Shown: one piece after another, positions 45,707 to 56,617 of the stretch
Position numbering within the stretch: the first letter of the stretch is position 1
How the letters are laid out: each line of letters starts with the position of its first letter
Assembly (NCBI GenBank): GCA_008828725.1
Contig: MEHQ01001746.1
Coordinates: 721,675-785,674 of the forward strand
Direction of reading: 5' to 3'
Length of the DNA stretch: 64,000 nucleotides
Origin: Saccharina japonica
Lineage: Eukaryota > Sar > Phaeophyceae > Laminariales > Laminariaceae
Notes under the pieces: generated by a model
Database searches by the model: none
Seen by the model: the letters and a program-made list of their open reading frames with translations, nothing else
What the model was told of the DNA's origin: nothing
Position numbers and translations under genes: made by a program

Positions 45707-45994
45707 CATGTCTCTTGCCGTCAGCGCTCGCAGTGGGACGGTGAGGCCACTGCATGCCTCCATCATATGGGCAACCTCTTGGGCCACTCTGTGGCCAAGT
45801 CCAAAGAAATGTGCAGGGCTGCCGGGTGCAAGCGTTTTTCATTCCGCGGGCTCGATGGGCGGCAGACTACCCACTGCCGTTATCGCTGGCGCGCCTACGA
45901 CAGGCTGGTCTGCGTCGTCCAAAATCCTCGCAGAATACGAAGTATAGTAGCAATGCTGCGTCTTACGCTCCTGGAAGAGGCTCCTCATTTCTAA
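45707..45994 (+). pseudogene. Decayed C-terminal module of the arm B EsV-1-7 gene
   Basis: Reading on past TGA 45,704 the same frame stays open for 95 codons to a stop at 45,992-45,994. It carries HVSC, GEATACLHH, GNLLGH, C-X4-C (CRAAGC), a Trp-to-Phe change and TTHC, matching in order the terminal module of the 9,101 and 56,618 genes. The first motif has X12 instead of X16 (a 12-nt deletion that keeps frame), and the last His is Arg. The RRNPSYG tail is lost. Stop-codon readthrough is formally possible but decay is more likely. Confidence 0.75.
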
Positions 45995-47280
45995 GTAAAA
46001 ACTGAGTATGAGCATTGAACGGTGCCTATATGGAACCCCGACGTCTTGAGGATTTCGATTCGGTCGTTTCCGGAGTAATATGACTGCAAGGGGCGTAACA
46101 TATCAGGAAATCATATCTTCCTAGTTCTTGGCTCGGTGTCTGTCCTTGTCTTAGGAACGTTTTCGCTGTCTGCCAGAGGTACATCTGATTTTTTTATTAC
46201 ATACCTGTTAGAGAAGGGTGGCAATCGAACACCAGAGCCGTAGCCTAAGGCTAGATTTTGACGCCTTTACTTCAAAAACTGTTTGCCAGTACGAGTTAAT
46301 ATGTTTACGGCATATTGCCGATGCTACAGGCACGACCTCTATTGATAGTCCTTCTTCGGCCAGGTTCCGAAGTTGTCGTGTGTCTTGTGCGCGCGGCAAG
46401 ATGTAACCCGTAAGTCGCGCTTGCATGATATACCAGGACCTCGGGAAGCAGCAGTTAACATCGACAAGTTTCGATCCTACGGACGTCATGAGGGGTGCCA
46501 CAAACCTGGTTTCCGGCACGATTGATGAACACGTTTATTTTTCTGCACGTCATTTCAAAATGGGTGTTCAACTGTGCGTTATCTGATTTTTTCTTTTTTG
46601 AAAGGTAGGTCGCCTGATGCTGACTCTTCTTAGGTCTTGTGACTATGTCTGCTATGTGACATATTAGTGTCTACTGTAGTACGGAGCCGAGGAAACGAAC
46701 CTTAATTCGGTATGCATTTATCGTACTGACAACTGTTTTAAATGGTGATGGCTTATACTATACGTAAGGGGCTGTTTTCGCTCAACGTACGGTTATCACT
46801 ACCGTCGAAATGACGACAGTCCAGGTGCGGGAGTCAAGTATTGAGAAAACTAGGGGTCTGAAGGAGCTGTACTTTCTCTGACTCGGAAGTCAATAGTGAC
46901 TGCACGCTGGCTGTTTTTCATTTGTCTTCCTTTGTCATCCTAATCTCATTCGCGGCACGCCTGTAGTAAGTCGAGTGGCAACTGCGTTGCCTATTTTACC
47001 ATCGGATGACAATGTGCACGGCTTTTTGAGCCGGTAGAAGACGTGCCTCCGTATACGACACGGTTTACACCTGAACTCTTCAGGAGAACATCGACACATG
47101 AGGCCTACACGTCGTCTATTTCGTCAACGTGAACCTGTAAGATAGCATGGCATTCAAATACATGGCATATTCGCCATCACAAAGGAATTGACTACAAGCG
47201 GAAGGGAAACATAGAGTAGGTGATAGTATCGATTGAACCTCCTGCTGACCATACGTGAAGTAAAGTCGAAACCCGATCAC
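45995..47280. other. Gene-free interval
   Basis: No recognised gene. An open frame at 46,208-46,519 (minus, 103 codons) has ordinary composition but no identifiable domain. Confidence 0.4.
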
Positions 47281-47778
47281 TTGAGCGGGTGGACCGGGAA
47301 AACACTTGATGCAGGTATTTTTGGTTCTAACATTTTGGCGATTGCATCAAGCATGACACAATCGCCGCAAACGCTACCCGAATCCATTGTTACTGAGTAG
47401 ACAGTCCAATACGCCATCGCCACTTACCGGGGCGAGATCAGCATCTAAACGCTGCTTGCCGGGATTGTTTTAGGTGTAAATGACGTCGGAACACCTGTCG
47501 AACAACGACGAGTTACTACCGTAGTACGCCCAGATGGACGGACTGAAATAGACATACACAACTGTGGAACACGTACGGCTCTAAAGTCATGTATGTCGCA
47601 TGTAGGCTGCATCCTGGGTGCGCAAGTACTGTTTGGGTTAGCCAATCTGTCGGCGTTTAGTGCGGTTACGAAGGGGCCGAAGACGGACTTTGACAAGAAA
47701 CCCCGAGCAAATCCTGTCACGGGGGAACGTGACAACGACCAGGGAACACCTATCGAGGGAACGCCCTCGCCTGGGTAG
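47281..47778 (+). pseudogene. Possible decayed coding sequence of unknown family
   Basis: One frame reads as coherent protein over about 165 codons with two in-frame stops (TAG near 47,398 and TAA near 47,449). Segments include GWTGKTLDAGIFGSNILA, TVQYAIATYRGEISI, VVRPDGRTEIDIHNCG and a hydrophobic stretch, ILGAQVLFGLANLSAF, then a polar tail ending PIEGTPSPG. The opposite strand is also open, so coding is not certain. No family is recognised; an exon pair with small introns is an alternative. Confidence 0.3.
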
Positions 47779-48840
47779 AAGCCATAATCTTGTGTGCTAC
47801 CGTGTAGCTAGTTTGAGCTAGAGACGTGCACTACGGCCACACATGGAAGTATGAAATAGGGATCCCTGGCGGGTCCATTGACCCGAGGAACTACCCGGTG
47901 TAAACATCATTGCTGTTTCACAATTGGTCAGGTTTAATTCCTACGGTGGATCAGAGAACTGTTCGTCGCATTTGGTGAACCTCTATTTTAAAACCTGTTG
48001 TCGGGCGAAGTGTCAGGTTATTCGTCGCTTCGCAGGGTGGGTGGCCAATAAGCTATGAGTATAACGCAGTATGAGCGGCACCAGCATCCGTGATAGGCGG
48101 CCTGATATAACCAAATATGTTGAATCAAGGATCGGTGGTACGGTAGCGTCGAATATTGCAACCCAATCCTCGAACCCCAACGAGTTCAACCCAGAATTGA
48201 GACACCCTTGGTCCCAGCTTTTATTATTCCACCCTCTTGGGAGTTCCATCTATTAGGAGGATATTATCCGAAAGCCGGCTAACGTGGTAGCCAGTCAGAT
48301 AATACTAAGCTTGCCTCCCTGTGAACGATTGCAGTGGAATTTATTTTTCTGCACCATCATTAATTTGCGTAGAATAGTTGATCCATTTAGCGATCATTCA
48401 ACACGAGGTCTAGGCCGCCGCTGTTCGGTGGGACGATGCCCAATCCAATCTACTATTGCCGCGTTGATCTATCGACATAAGTGTTAATGGGTGCCACTGT
48501 GATATGTGCTGCCATCCGGCACCTATTTTTTTTCAACTTTGTTGCACACCAGGGATTTCACACTTTCTTTCCGCTTGCGGCGCATGCCTACGTAGGGTTG
48601 CACTTTCAATCCCCTGAGGGTCTTCACATTTGCAGCTCTGTATTCTGAAGTCACCCCGGCACGGAGTTGAAAACCTGTAAACGTTGAACTTTGTATTGAG
48701 TAATCGCACGGTCTAGAGCTATATACCGGTTGTTGTCAACACTAAAGAAGGTTGGTGGCTTCCTTTTTGAGATGCCCCAAAACTCTCAAATACATTGGCC
48801 TAAGCGTGTCTGGCCTCTGGTGCATTATTTTCTATTTCAT
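47779..48840. other. Gene-free interval
   Basis: No recognisable gene or repeat was seen on either strand. Confidence 0.4.
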
Positions 48841-49910
48841 TGAAGTATTTGGAAGTTTCCACCACCACTTCCACGGAAGCTTCCATCAATTGCTTAGAAG
48901 CGGTTGGGTGCTTCTACGGAAGTGGTTGAAGCTTCCATAGAAGTGGTGGAAAGTTCCATGGGAGTAGTGGGAGCTTCAACGAAAGTGCTGGGACCTTCCA
49001 AGACGTCCATGGAAGCTTTAGGTGAGATTACTACTGTAGTATAAGCGTCTTTGGAAGTGCCGAGTGCAAGCTTCCACGTGCTGGGACCTTCCGCGACTTC
49101 CTTGGAAGCTTTAGTTGAGGTTACTTGTATAAGCGTCTGTGGAAGTGCCGACTGGAAGCTTCCATGGAAGCTTCCGCGGACCTGCGTTTACTTCCACTGG
49201 ATTCCGTGAAGTTCCATCAAGTATAGTTTACATTTACACCCTTCAAGCTGTGTCTGGAAGCTTCCATTACTTCCGCCGCTTCCGTGGACGCTTCCATGGA
49301 AGCCTCTTCTGCGGAAGTACACGGACGTTTCCTTGGAAGCTTCCACGGCAGCTCCCACGAGAGAGTTTATGGAAATGGAAGCTTCCCGCAGATACATACG
49401 TCCTGTGGACGCTTCCAGTAGCACTTCCGTGGAAGCTTACACTGTGAACTTCGTTCCCTTCCACGGGCTTGCATGTACGCCCATCTGGTCCCACCCACTT
49501 CTACATATGTCTACTCGCTTATACGAACGGTGACGTACTTGCCCGTCCTTCCACTGGCTTCCATGTGCTTTCACGTACTTCCCCAAAGTTACATGCCTTG
49601 TCTCAGTCTTCCACGAGGAAAGGAACACAGATTAAAGCTTCCACGGAAGCAAATTGAAGGTTGCTTTCAAGAAAATAGATGTGGCAAGCACCATTCAAGC
49701 AGCGGAAGTCTCCAATGATCTCTATATTGACTTCCGCCGGCTTGTGCGCATTCCCGTGTAATTGCACCTGCTTACCGATGGACTTGCTATTGTACTGCGA
49801 CTTGTGAATACTGCAGACATGGAGAGGAACAATGTAGTGGGATGGATGTAAGACGGCTGAGGGACCCGTTTTATCTTTAGCAGGCGACAAGCTTCCATGG
49901 AAGTAGAACA
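48840..49910. repeat. Cluster of short GGAAGCTTCC-type palindromes
   Basis: The 10-bp palindrome GGAAGCTTCC occurs exactly at least six times between about 48,880 and 49,390, with many near versions (CTTCCATGGAAG, TTCCACGGAAGC, TGGAAGCTTA) through 49,660 and one near 49,890. Spacing is irregular, so this is not a simple tandem repeat. The frames read GSFHGSF, EASMEAS and KLPWKLP in the three phases, so no coding frame is favoured. Confidence 0.7.
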
Positions 49911-51160
49911 AATATTGCAAGCTGTGCTGGGAGGCCCGCTAGACCCGTTTGAAATAGGCCGCTGCCGTGGTAATGAGAAGTGTCTGGTATAGAAAAGGCA
50001 CTTGCACTCGTATGAGTTTTCAGCCGACGCTGAGGTAGTGAATACGTGTTTCAAGTCATATACTGTACATCTGTCTATATGAATTTAGTTCCAGGATAAT
50101 AATCCAATGCACCGCTGCCGTTGCGTCAAGTGTAATGGTTTGTTGTTCCGGCGAATAAAGCAAGATGTGGAGGTCCGTATGGACACATACAATAGTAAAT
50201 AGTAGTACCAGAAGTCGAAACATATTAGTTGAAAGGCGGTCGGAAGCAGCGACGGGGCAGAGGCACTGCACAACCCTGTAAGCCCGTTAATACATATACG
50301 AAGTACATACATACAAGGGGGGCTTCGCCGTGGCAGGCTGGCGCCCGACTTGGATCCGCTCATGCCCGTATTGACCGAAGATGTAGGCTAATCGAGGCCG
50401 CAAATGCATTAGGGCTGCCAAGGGTTACATTGAAACCGTGTTTGAGTGGAGAGAAATAAAACAAAGGACTCGAATTAGATGGACCAGCAACAAGTAAATG
50501 TTGCCGTCCGGCAAACCATTTACCACCCGGCACAAGGTGTAAGTCATTTTGTTTATATGTGCCTGGTATTACATAGAGTTGGCTGTAAAGTCGGCGAAAG
50601 ACATACCCGAAATATTGCCATCAAGTACCGCTCTCATCTGGTTATGTTTCCGTGTCCTCTCTTGAGTCTACTTCAAGTTGCCGTTGGTACCTACTTGGTT
50701 TTTCCGTACAACAACATTAACTTCACTACAACGAATAGTAGATATTGTACGTTCGTGTACCTGTAGCATACCTGATCGCATGATACGGTAATATTACATA
50801 TGACACATGGATATTCTTCAGAACAACAAACATTAAAAGGGAAAAAAAGTACGTGGCAACCCCCAAAACACAGAAACAAGCTCGTCTGGATATGAACCTC
50901 AGCCTGTCCAGCTAAATGTAATGTAGCTGTGCGTTAAACCACCCCGGCAAAAGTTATGTGTAGCTTGTCCTAGACTGAGGTGTTAATATATGTAGGAGTA
51001 GACACTTGACATAGGAACAATGATATTTTTATTTTAAACAAAACTAGCGCTCCCCGGGACACGATGCGAGCACGGCCGTGGCCGCCCCCTGCAGAGTCGG
51101 GCGGGGCGAGCAAGGTGAGGCACGAACACGAAACAGCGCACCGATTGGTGGATCTTATTC
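49911..51160. other. Gene-free interval
   Basis: No gene is recognised. An open frame at 50,479-50,766 plus (95 codons) has no identifiable domain. Confidence 0.4.
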
Positions 51161-51559
51161 TCAGCTGAATCGGAAATGGCTCATCATCAAGATCTGAAAA
51201 GGTCCGTTCGATTGTTGTTGTATATCATTTTTACTGCACGGAACTTTCTGTACAAAATTCCCTGCCCTTGGACGCCCCCGAAATCCTTGCGTGCGGCGAG
51301 ACGGATCCGTACAGTACAAATGAAAGGCTCGCGTATAATGCAGCTGGCCGTACCCCCCCAACCCCCCCCCCCCCGCTCCACGAATGCACCTGGCTGCCTT
51401 TGCCTCGATCGTGACGTCGACGTGATTAGTGCAAGCTGCCCCCTGTCCTAAATCATGCGCAATTATAAATCGCCCAACAGGCTTCAAAAAGCTCGTTCCT
51501 GCAGTGTGCATCACACCTAACTTCAGTCGGTCTGCCGTCACCACGTCTGCAACGACCAC
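51161..51559 (-). CDS. Uncharacterised open frame
   Basis: The 132-codon frame has fairly balanced composition in its first half (for example GTSFLKPVGRFIIAHDLGQG), a Gly-rich stretch (AGGGGLGGYG) caused by a C-run on the plus strand, and no known domain. It lacks supporting context such as a paralogue or neighbouring exon. It could be chance. Confidence 0.2.
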   Translation of the reverse strand: MVVADVVTADRLKLGVMHTAGTSFLKPVGRFIIAHDLGQGAACTNHVDVTIEAKAARCIRGAGGGGLGGYGQLHYTRAFHLYCTDPSRRTQGFRGRPRAGNFVQKVPCSKNDIQQQSNGPFQILMMSHFRFS

Positions 51560-54200
51560 AACAAGTGGACAAAACGGCAGTTCGGGCTACGGCGTAAGGG
51601 GATGACCATAACAATAGCACTGCCCAGTTCTAGTAGAACTCACCTCAGGAACACGACAACACGCCAGTTACCAGGGCACGGCATGGAGGTATAAAGCATT
51701 GCATGAAGCAAACCATTTTCCAGTGTCCACCATTAACTTATAAGGATCGAACAAGGAAAACACAACAACAACCGACGAAAACATCAACCCAGTCTGCGGT
51801 ATGGAGGGAGAAACACACCACAACCACCAACCCGCCCGCTCGCCCGCCCGCCCGCCCGAGCCACAGTTTGCTCAACACACACCACGCAGGCACCGACTCC
51901 AGAAAAATACTAATACGCAAGTACACGTTTGCCATGTAGGCATCAGCACACTCAGGACAATCAAGGCACCCCCGCAAAAACAACCTACGACAATCATGAT
52001 ATAAGGTAGCAGTTCCTGCCGGAGATGTTTAAACCATCCAGCATGCTTAACACCCTCCCCACCCCAGATGCCGCCATGAGGCGAGCGCCGCCTACAATAA
52101 CAGAGCTGAACGCCAGGAAAGAGTATGGCATAACGTCAAACACACAATAGCCCCCCCTTCGTGTGTACACCGCCTCGAAAGGGGTGCATGGTCAATGGCC
52201 CAATGACTAAGGTGCGCAACAAACGGGCGTCTCCCCCTCTTATCTGCTGCAACCTACACTTACAAATGCGGAATGACGACAAGCACGGTTACATACTCCA
52301 ATTCCAGCCTCTGGACGTAATCGGGTGCAAACGTGCTTAAGTCCCCCCCCCCGTCTCTGCTGTCACCACTCAAGCACCGCCGAGAACATTTGCCGTCCAA
52401 TGTACGATGTTGTTGTATCAAATACCTACACTACCCCAACCCAGCGTCGACCACATACGTTACCATAAATAAGGAAAACCTCGACGCGCAAGCATAATGT
52501 AGCGGCCATGAAGAGCTACGATATGGAGATCACTACGCAACACCCTCCCAGCGTCTACAATTTGTAACTACATCAACGCTAAGGCATGGACGCATACCCA
52601 CACCACAGCTGCCCCCCTCCTAATCGGACCACGGTTTACTGAACCACAAGTACACCCTCACCGATCGAAGCAAGACAGAAAAGCGCCAGGCAACGCGACG
52701 TCATCAGCCCATGAACATAATTACGCAAAATCAGAACACGTGAAGAAGACGTAAATAATACCCCCTCCCCAGGAAAGGGGGTACGACGAGCAAACAATAT
52801 ATGTAACCTATGGAAACAATGTAATGAGCGCCCAACTGTTAGTGGTGTCTCTATCAGGAGTAGGACCTGTTCTCCGTCTCGTAGGGGATGCACGGTGAAT
52901 GGTCACATGACTATGACAGGCAGAAATGGAGTACCCCCCCAATGGCCACCGACTAGCTAACCACAACAACGCAACCGCCGACCCTGCATTAGAGGACAAA
53001 ACGGTCGGTCCAGCCAACTTCAACGTCATTGGGTCCTGAGCATAACCAAACAATCCAAATCTAGCGTTCACAACTACATACTGCGTCAACATTGCGAGAT
53101 CCGCCGCAGTAATATCCCCATACCTAAAACAATGATGGCTACGGCATGGCGGCATAGTCCCAATACCGCCCGCCCGCTCCGAAAGTATTGACCACCGTTA
53201 ACTCAACCACCACCACGCAGCGCCGACAGCGACCACAAAGTAACGACAACCACGGCGACGTCATCGATCCCAAATCGAGGAAACGGCAACAGAGACTAGA
53301 TATAAGATAACCACAACGATGCGCCGACCGTACCAGTCGAATATAAATCCATCCCTTGCAACGAAATTGTTGCAAGAACACAAATATGCAACGCCCTTCC
53401 AGCGACCCCGACGCTCTTTCGCGTAACAATCAGTAATCCCGCCGCACCAAGCATTTTATTAACCGCCTATCAAGGCTACGGCATGTAACCCCCTCCCGGC
53501 GGTTTCCGCCTGCGTTACATACTTTCGTGTGCTAGCGTTCGCCGTTTTCGTTTCCAAAAACAGTAGCAACGCCTCGGCATCAACAACCGAATAAACATCC
53601 AATAAATTGTACGGCGTGACGAAATAATGAAATAGCAACCCCCCCCCACACACACCAAAACAGCGATGCAAAAACATTAATTCGTGATCGTTAAACAGGA
53701 GGAATCGATGTTGTGCTCGAGAACGAATTATCGCATCAATAATACATCCAAGTAGTTACGCTGCCGTACTGCACTGGTCCGTCTTTCGTGTGTCGCCGGG
53801 ACCACACAAAATAGTTTAGTTTATTTATTTGTCTTCTAAGACCTGCCCCGGACTGACACAACACATCATATATACGTGCGTTGAGACACAGCACTAACCA
53901 CGGCCACCGAGTGTTCGCCTAGCAGATCCCGAGTCTGTGCAGTACTTGCAGGGTGTATATTGCACTGAGCAGAGAGTTTTCGGTTGAAAGATTTAACGCG
54001 GTTTTTGTGTGGAGTTCTCGCATCGGGCGCGAAGCCTGGTCCCTGTCTGTCTCAACGTGTCTGTGCACCGAATAGGAGGTCATTTCGGACATGAATCAGT
54101 TGATCCAGACACGGATGATGCTCTCATTTCCCAAGCGATACCTCCAGACAAGGGCATCTAGGATCCTAAACGCTGGCAGCGAGGGCGCTCAGCACGATGG
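51560..54200. other. Gene-free, strand-asymmetric C- and A-rich interval
   Basis: From about 51,740 to 53,760 the plus strand is rich in C and A and carries repeated C-runs (for example 52,345-52,353 and 53,640-53,648), CCCGCCCG near 51,840 and recurring CTCCCCAC/CCCTCCC. The minus strand has three consecutive frames of 72-115 codons, but composition drives them and no domain is seen. Confidence 0.45.
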
Positions 54201-54205
54201 GGGGG

Positions 54206-54540
54206 TTTTTTTTTTTTTTTTTCCATCCCATTTATTATCTTTGCACTTCCGTCTTTCTCCCTCCCTAGTCGTAACTCAGATCCGAGGTCACAAAGTAAGC
54301 TCCTCTCCCTCCTCCCCCACTACGATTCTTGCCTTGATTTTTTATCGCGCAGAGGGTTCAGCCTTCCCAACGCTCGTCGATTTTCATCGAATTTTGCTAA
54401 CTCACGCTCTCGCGCTTTCAGCTAGTCAAGATTTTTTGCGAGAAAAAGTCCCTACGAGCATGCACTCGGGGGGGCTCGAACTCGTGACCTTGGCGCTAAC
54501 AAGCTTCGTGGTTTCCTGCTAGCCCACCGGGGCGACCGGC
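54206..54540 (-). mobile_element. tRNA-derived SINE-like element
   Basis: Read on minus, the head near 54,540 contains a box A-like GGTGGGCTAGCAGGA (54,514-54,528) and, about 35 bases on, a box B-like GAGTTCGAGCCC (54,471-54,482), the internal RNA polymerase III promoter arrangement of tRNAs. The tRNA fold is poor (weak T stem), so it is not called as a tRNA gene. The body runs about 250 bp to an A-tail of 17 (54,206-54,222). No target duplication is evident. Confidence 0.55.
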
Positions 54541-54544
54541 CTGT

Positions 54545-56617
54545 GTCTAGCAATTATTAGATTTGGGATGTCCTATATCAGAGAGGTTCTGTTCTTCTCT
54601 TACAGAGTACGCAACAGGGGGGCCGATGTTATTGGGCGGAACGGTCTCTATGTGAAGACGGTGTCATTGATTGTTGTTAGAATTATTTTACCAGCATACT
54701 AATGTTTGTTAGATTTTCCCCTTCCCGTAGTTACCATATCGCTTTTGTTTTGATATATATACTGCAATCGAGATTGAGAAATTTGGTATCGGGATTGCCG
54801 TTTTACGTTTGAAATTCTTTAGGGTGGAATTTGGCAATGATGGAGAATGGGATTTGGGGTTGCCGGTTAACCCTGTCAACGATATATTACGGACGTTGGG
54901 ATTTGTCGTTTCAAGTTGCAATTGATGATGAGTGGTTCGGGACCTCTCGTGTCTCGCGACGAATAGGGGGGCTGTTGTAAGGCGATTGCTCGATACTGGG
55001 GTCCGGATATCTGACAGTTTCATACTGGTCTACTGAGGTTGGGGCTATATATTGTGTGGTGAGACAGTATGATCTGAAATGATACGTGCATGCCTCGGCA
55101 TGGATGCTGCTCCCTACGGGGGCAGTCGATCATGATAACGATACGACCCGGACTTTGATGAGAATATACTGTCCGTACCTTTTACAGGATGGAGCGTGAC
55201 GGAAAGGTACTGCTCAGTCCTGTCCGACGTGTATGGTGGGGAACTTTGACGACAGGTACTGGCCTCCTTGTGTGTGTTTGGTAATTGGTGGTGTGGTGTA
55301 TATTATCTGCTGCTCTTCTTCCACGACTCATGGTATAACCACGCGGGCCAGCAAGTGACGCGTTCGACAGCGGCGTATACCAACAGGACCTTGTGTTCGA
55401 TCGAGTTCCCAAGCTGTTCGAAGAAAAAAGGTTGGAGCGAAGTTTGATGTGATCCAGGGTCCGTCTGACTGGGTCACGAGTCTACTGCAGTTGAAGTCAT
55501 CATGCGACATTGCTACTACTATGACTGCAGTAGACAAGATGTTGACGACGGACTCAAATTCTTGTTGGGACGACCTCCAATCCAACAGTTTGACGAGTTA
55601 TTTTGTATCGATCCTCTACAGCAAACACCACCTGTAAGTTACGTCATTCGTCAAATTCGCGTACGATCTTACTCCCAGAGCCGATAATTGTGGCGGTTTG
55701 GTTCTGAAGTTGTCGTTCGATGAACGGCGGATGTGCCGCTAAGGAAATTGCATTGGCACAAGTAGAAATAGTCTTTGGCCTGGAGAAGGAGTCGTTGACT
55801 CCAGAGGCAAATTATATTAAGTGCTGGCAGACCCGGAGTTCGCCCTATGCTTACTGTATCTCCCGTACTGGCGTGGTTATCTCGTCGAGCAATACACCAG
55901 GCTACGAACCGAACGCGACCCTTACACCTAACCCACCTCTGGCTTACATATATCCAACATCAGGGCAGCCCGAGCTGATTATCAACAGCTCTGTAGTAGC
56001 ACACGAAGACGCTAATCGTTCTGATGGCAGCAATGGTTGAAGGGTCTGAGCCAAGTCTTCATCCCCCAGACAACCTACAGCAGAAAGACAGCCCACGTCA
56101 GTCAATCTGCACACTGAGACACCGACACATTTGAATGCCATGTTCGTGGACCGCATCATGGCGGCCAGGCGCTAGTTCAGATCGATAGCTGTAGTTGGCT
56201 GATGTTTTTCAAAGTCCTGGAATATGAGTCAACGAGCTACTAACTACATTGCCGATGCCCGCTGAACAAGCAACGACCTTGAGCCAAAGCTCAATCGCGG
56301 TTTGACGTCGGTCTTGTAGCACTGCCTGCATCCTTTTACCAAGGAAACCCCAACGTACCTAATATAAGTATTGTCCTATGTCACATGTTATTTAGAATGC
56401 CTTCGGCCCAAGCAGCTTTGTAACGCTAAAGCTCTAGCAACAAGGCATAGGCAACCCTTAATACAGCGAACGCGCCAACGAGGCAACGGCCGGCGCTACG
56501 GAACCGCCTACAGGAACTGGGGAGGGTCGTGGTCGACAAAGGTTTACTCTGCCCTCGCAGTCGAGGGGCTCCGGAAATCACGGAATTGGAAACGTCGTGG
56601 TTAACTACACTAACCAT
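54545..56617. other. Interval with no confirmed gene
   Basis: Open frames at 55,449-55,637 (SLLQLKSSCDIATTMTAVDK) and 55,720-56,040 (106 codons starting MNGGCAAKEIALAQVEIVFG) have plausible composition, and a canonical-looking 5' splice site, GTAAGT, lies near 55,631. A multi-exon gene is possible but I cannot join exons or name a family. Confidence 0.25.

Noticed and set aside
54465..54540. Genuine tRNA gene on minus
   Set aside because: Box A and box B resemble a tRNA, but the T stem does not pair and the acceptor is not closed. Body sequence and an A-tail follow, so a SINE fits better.
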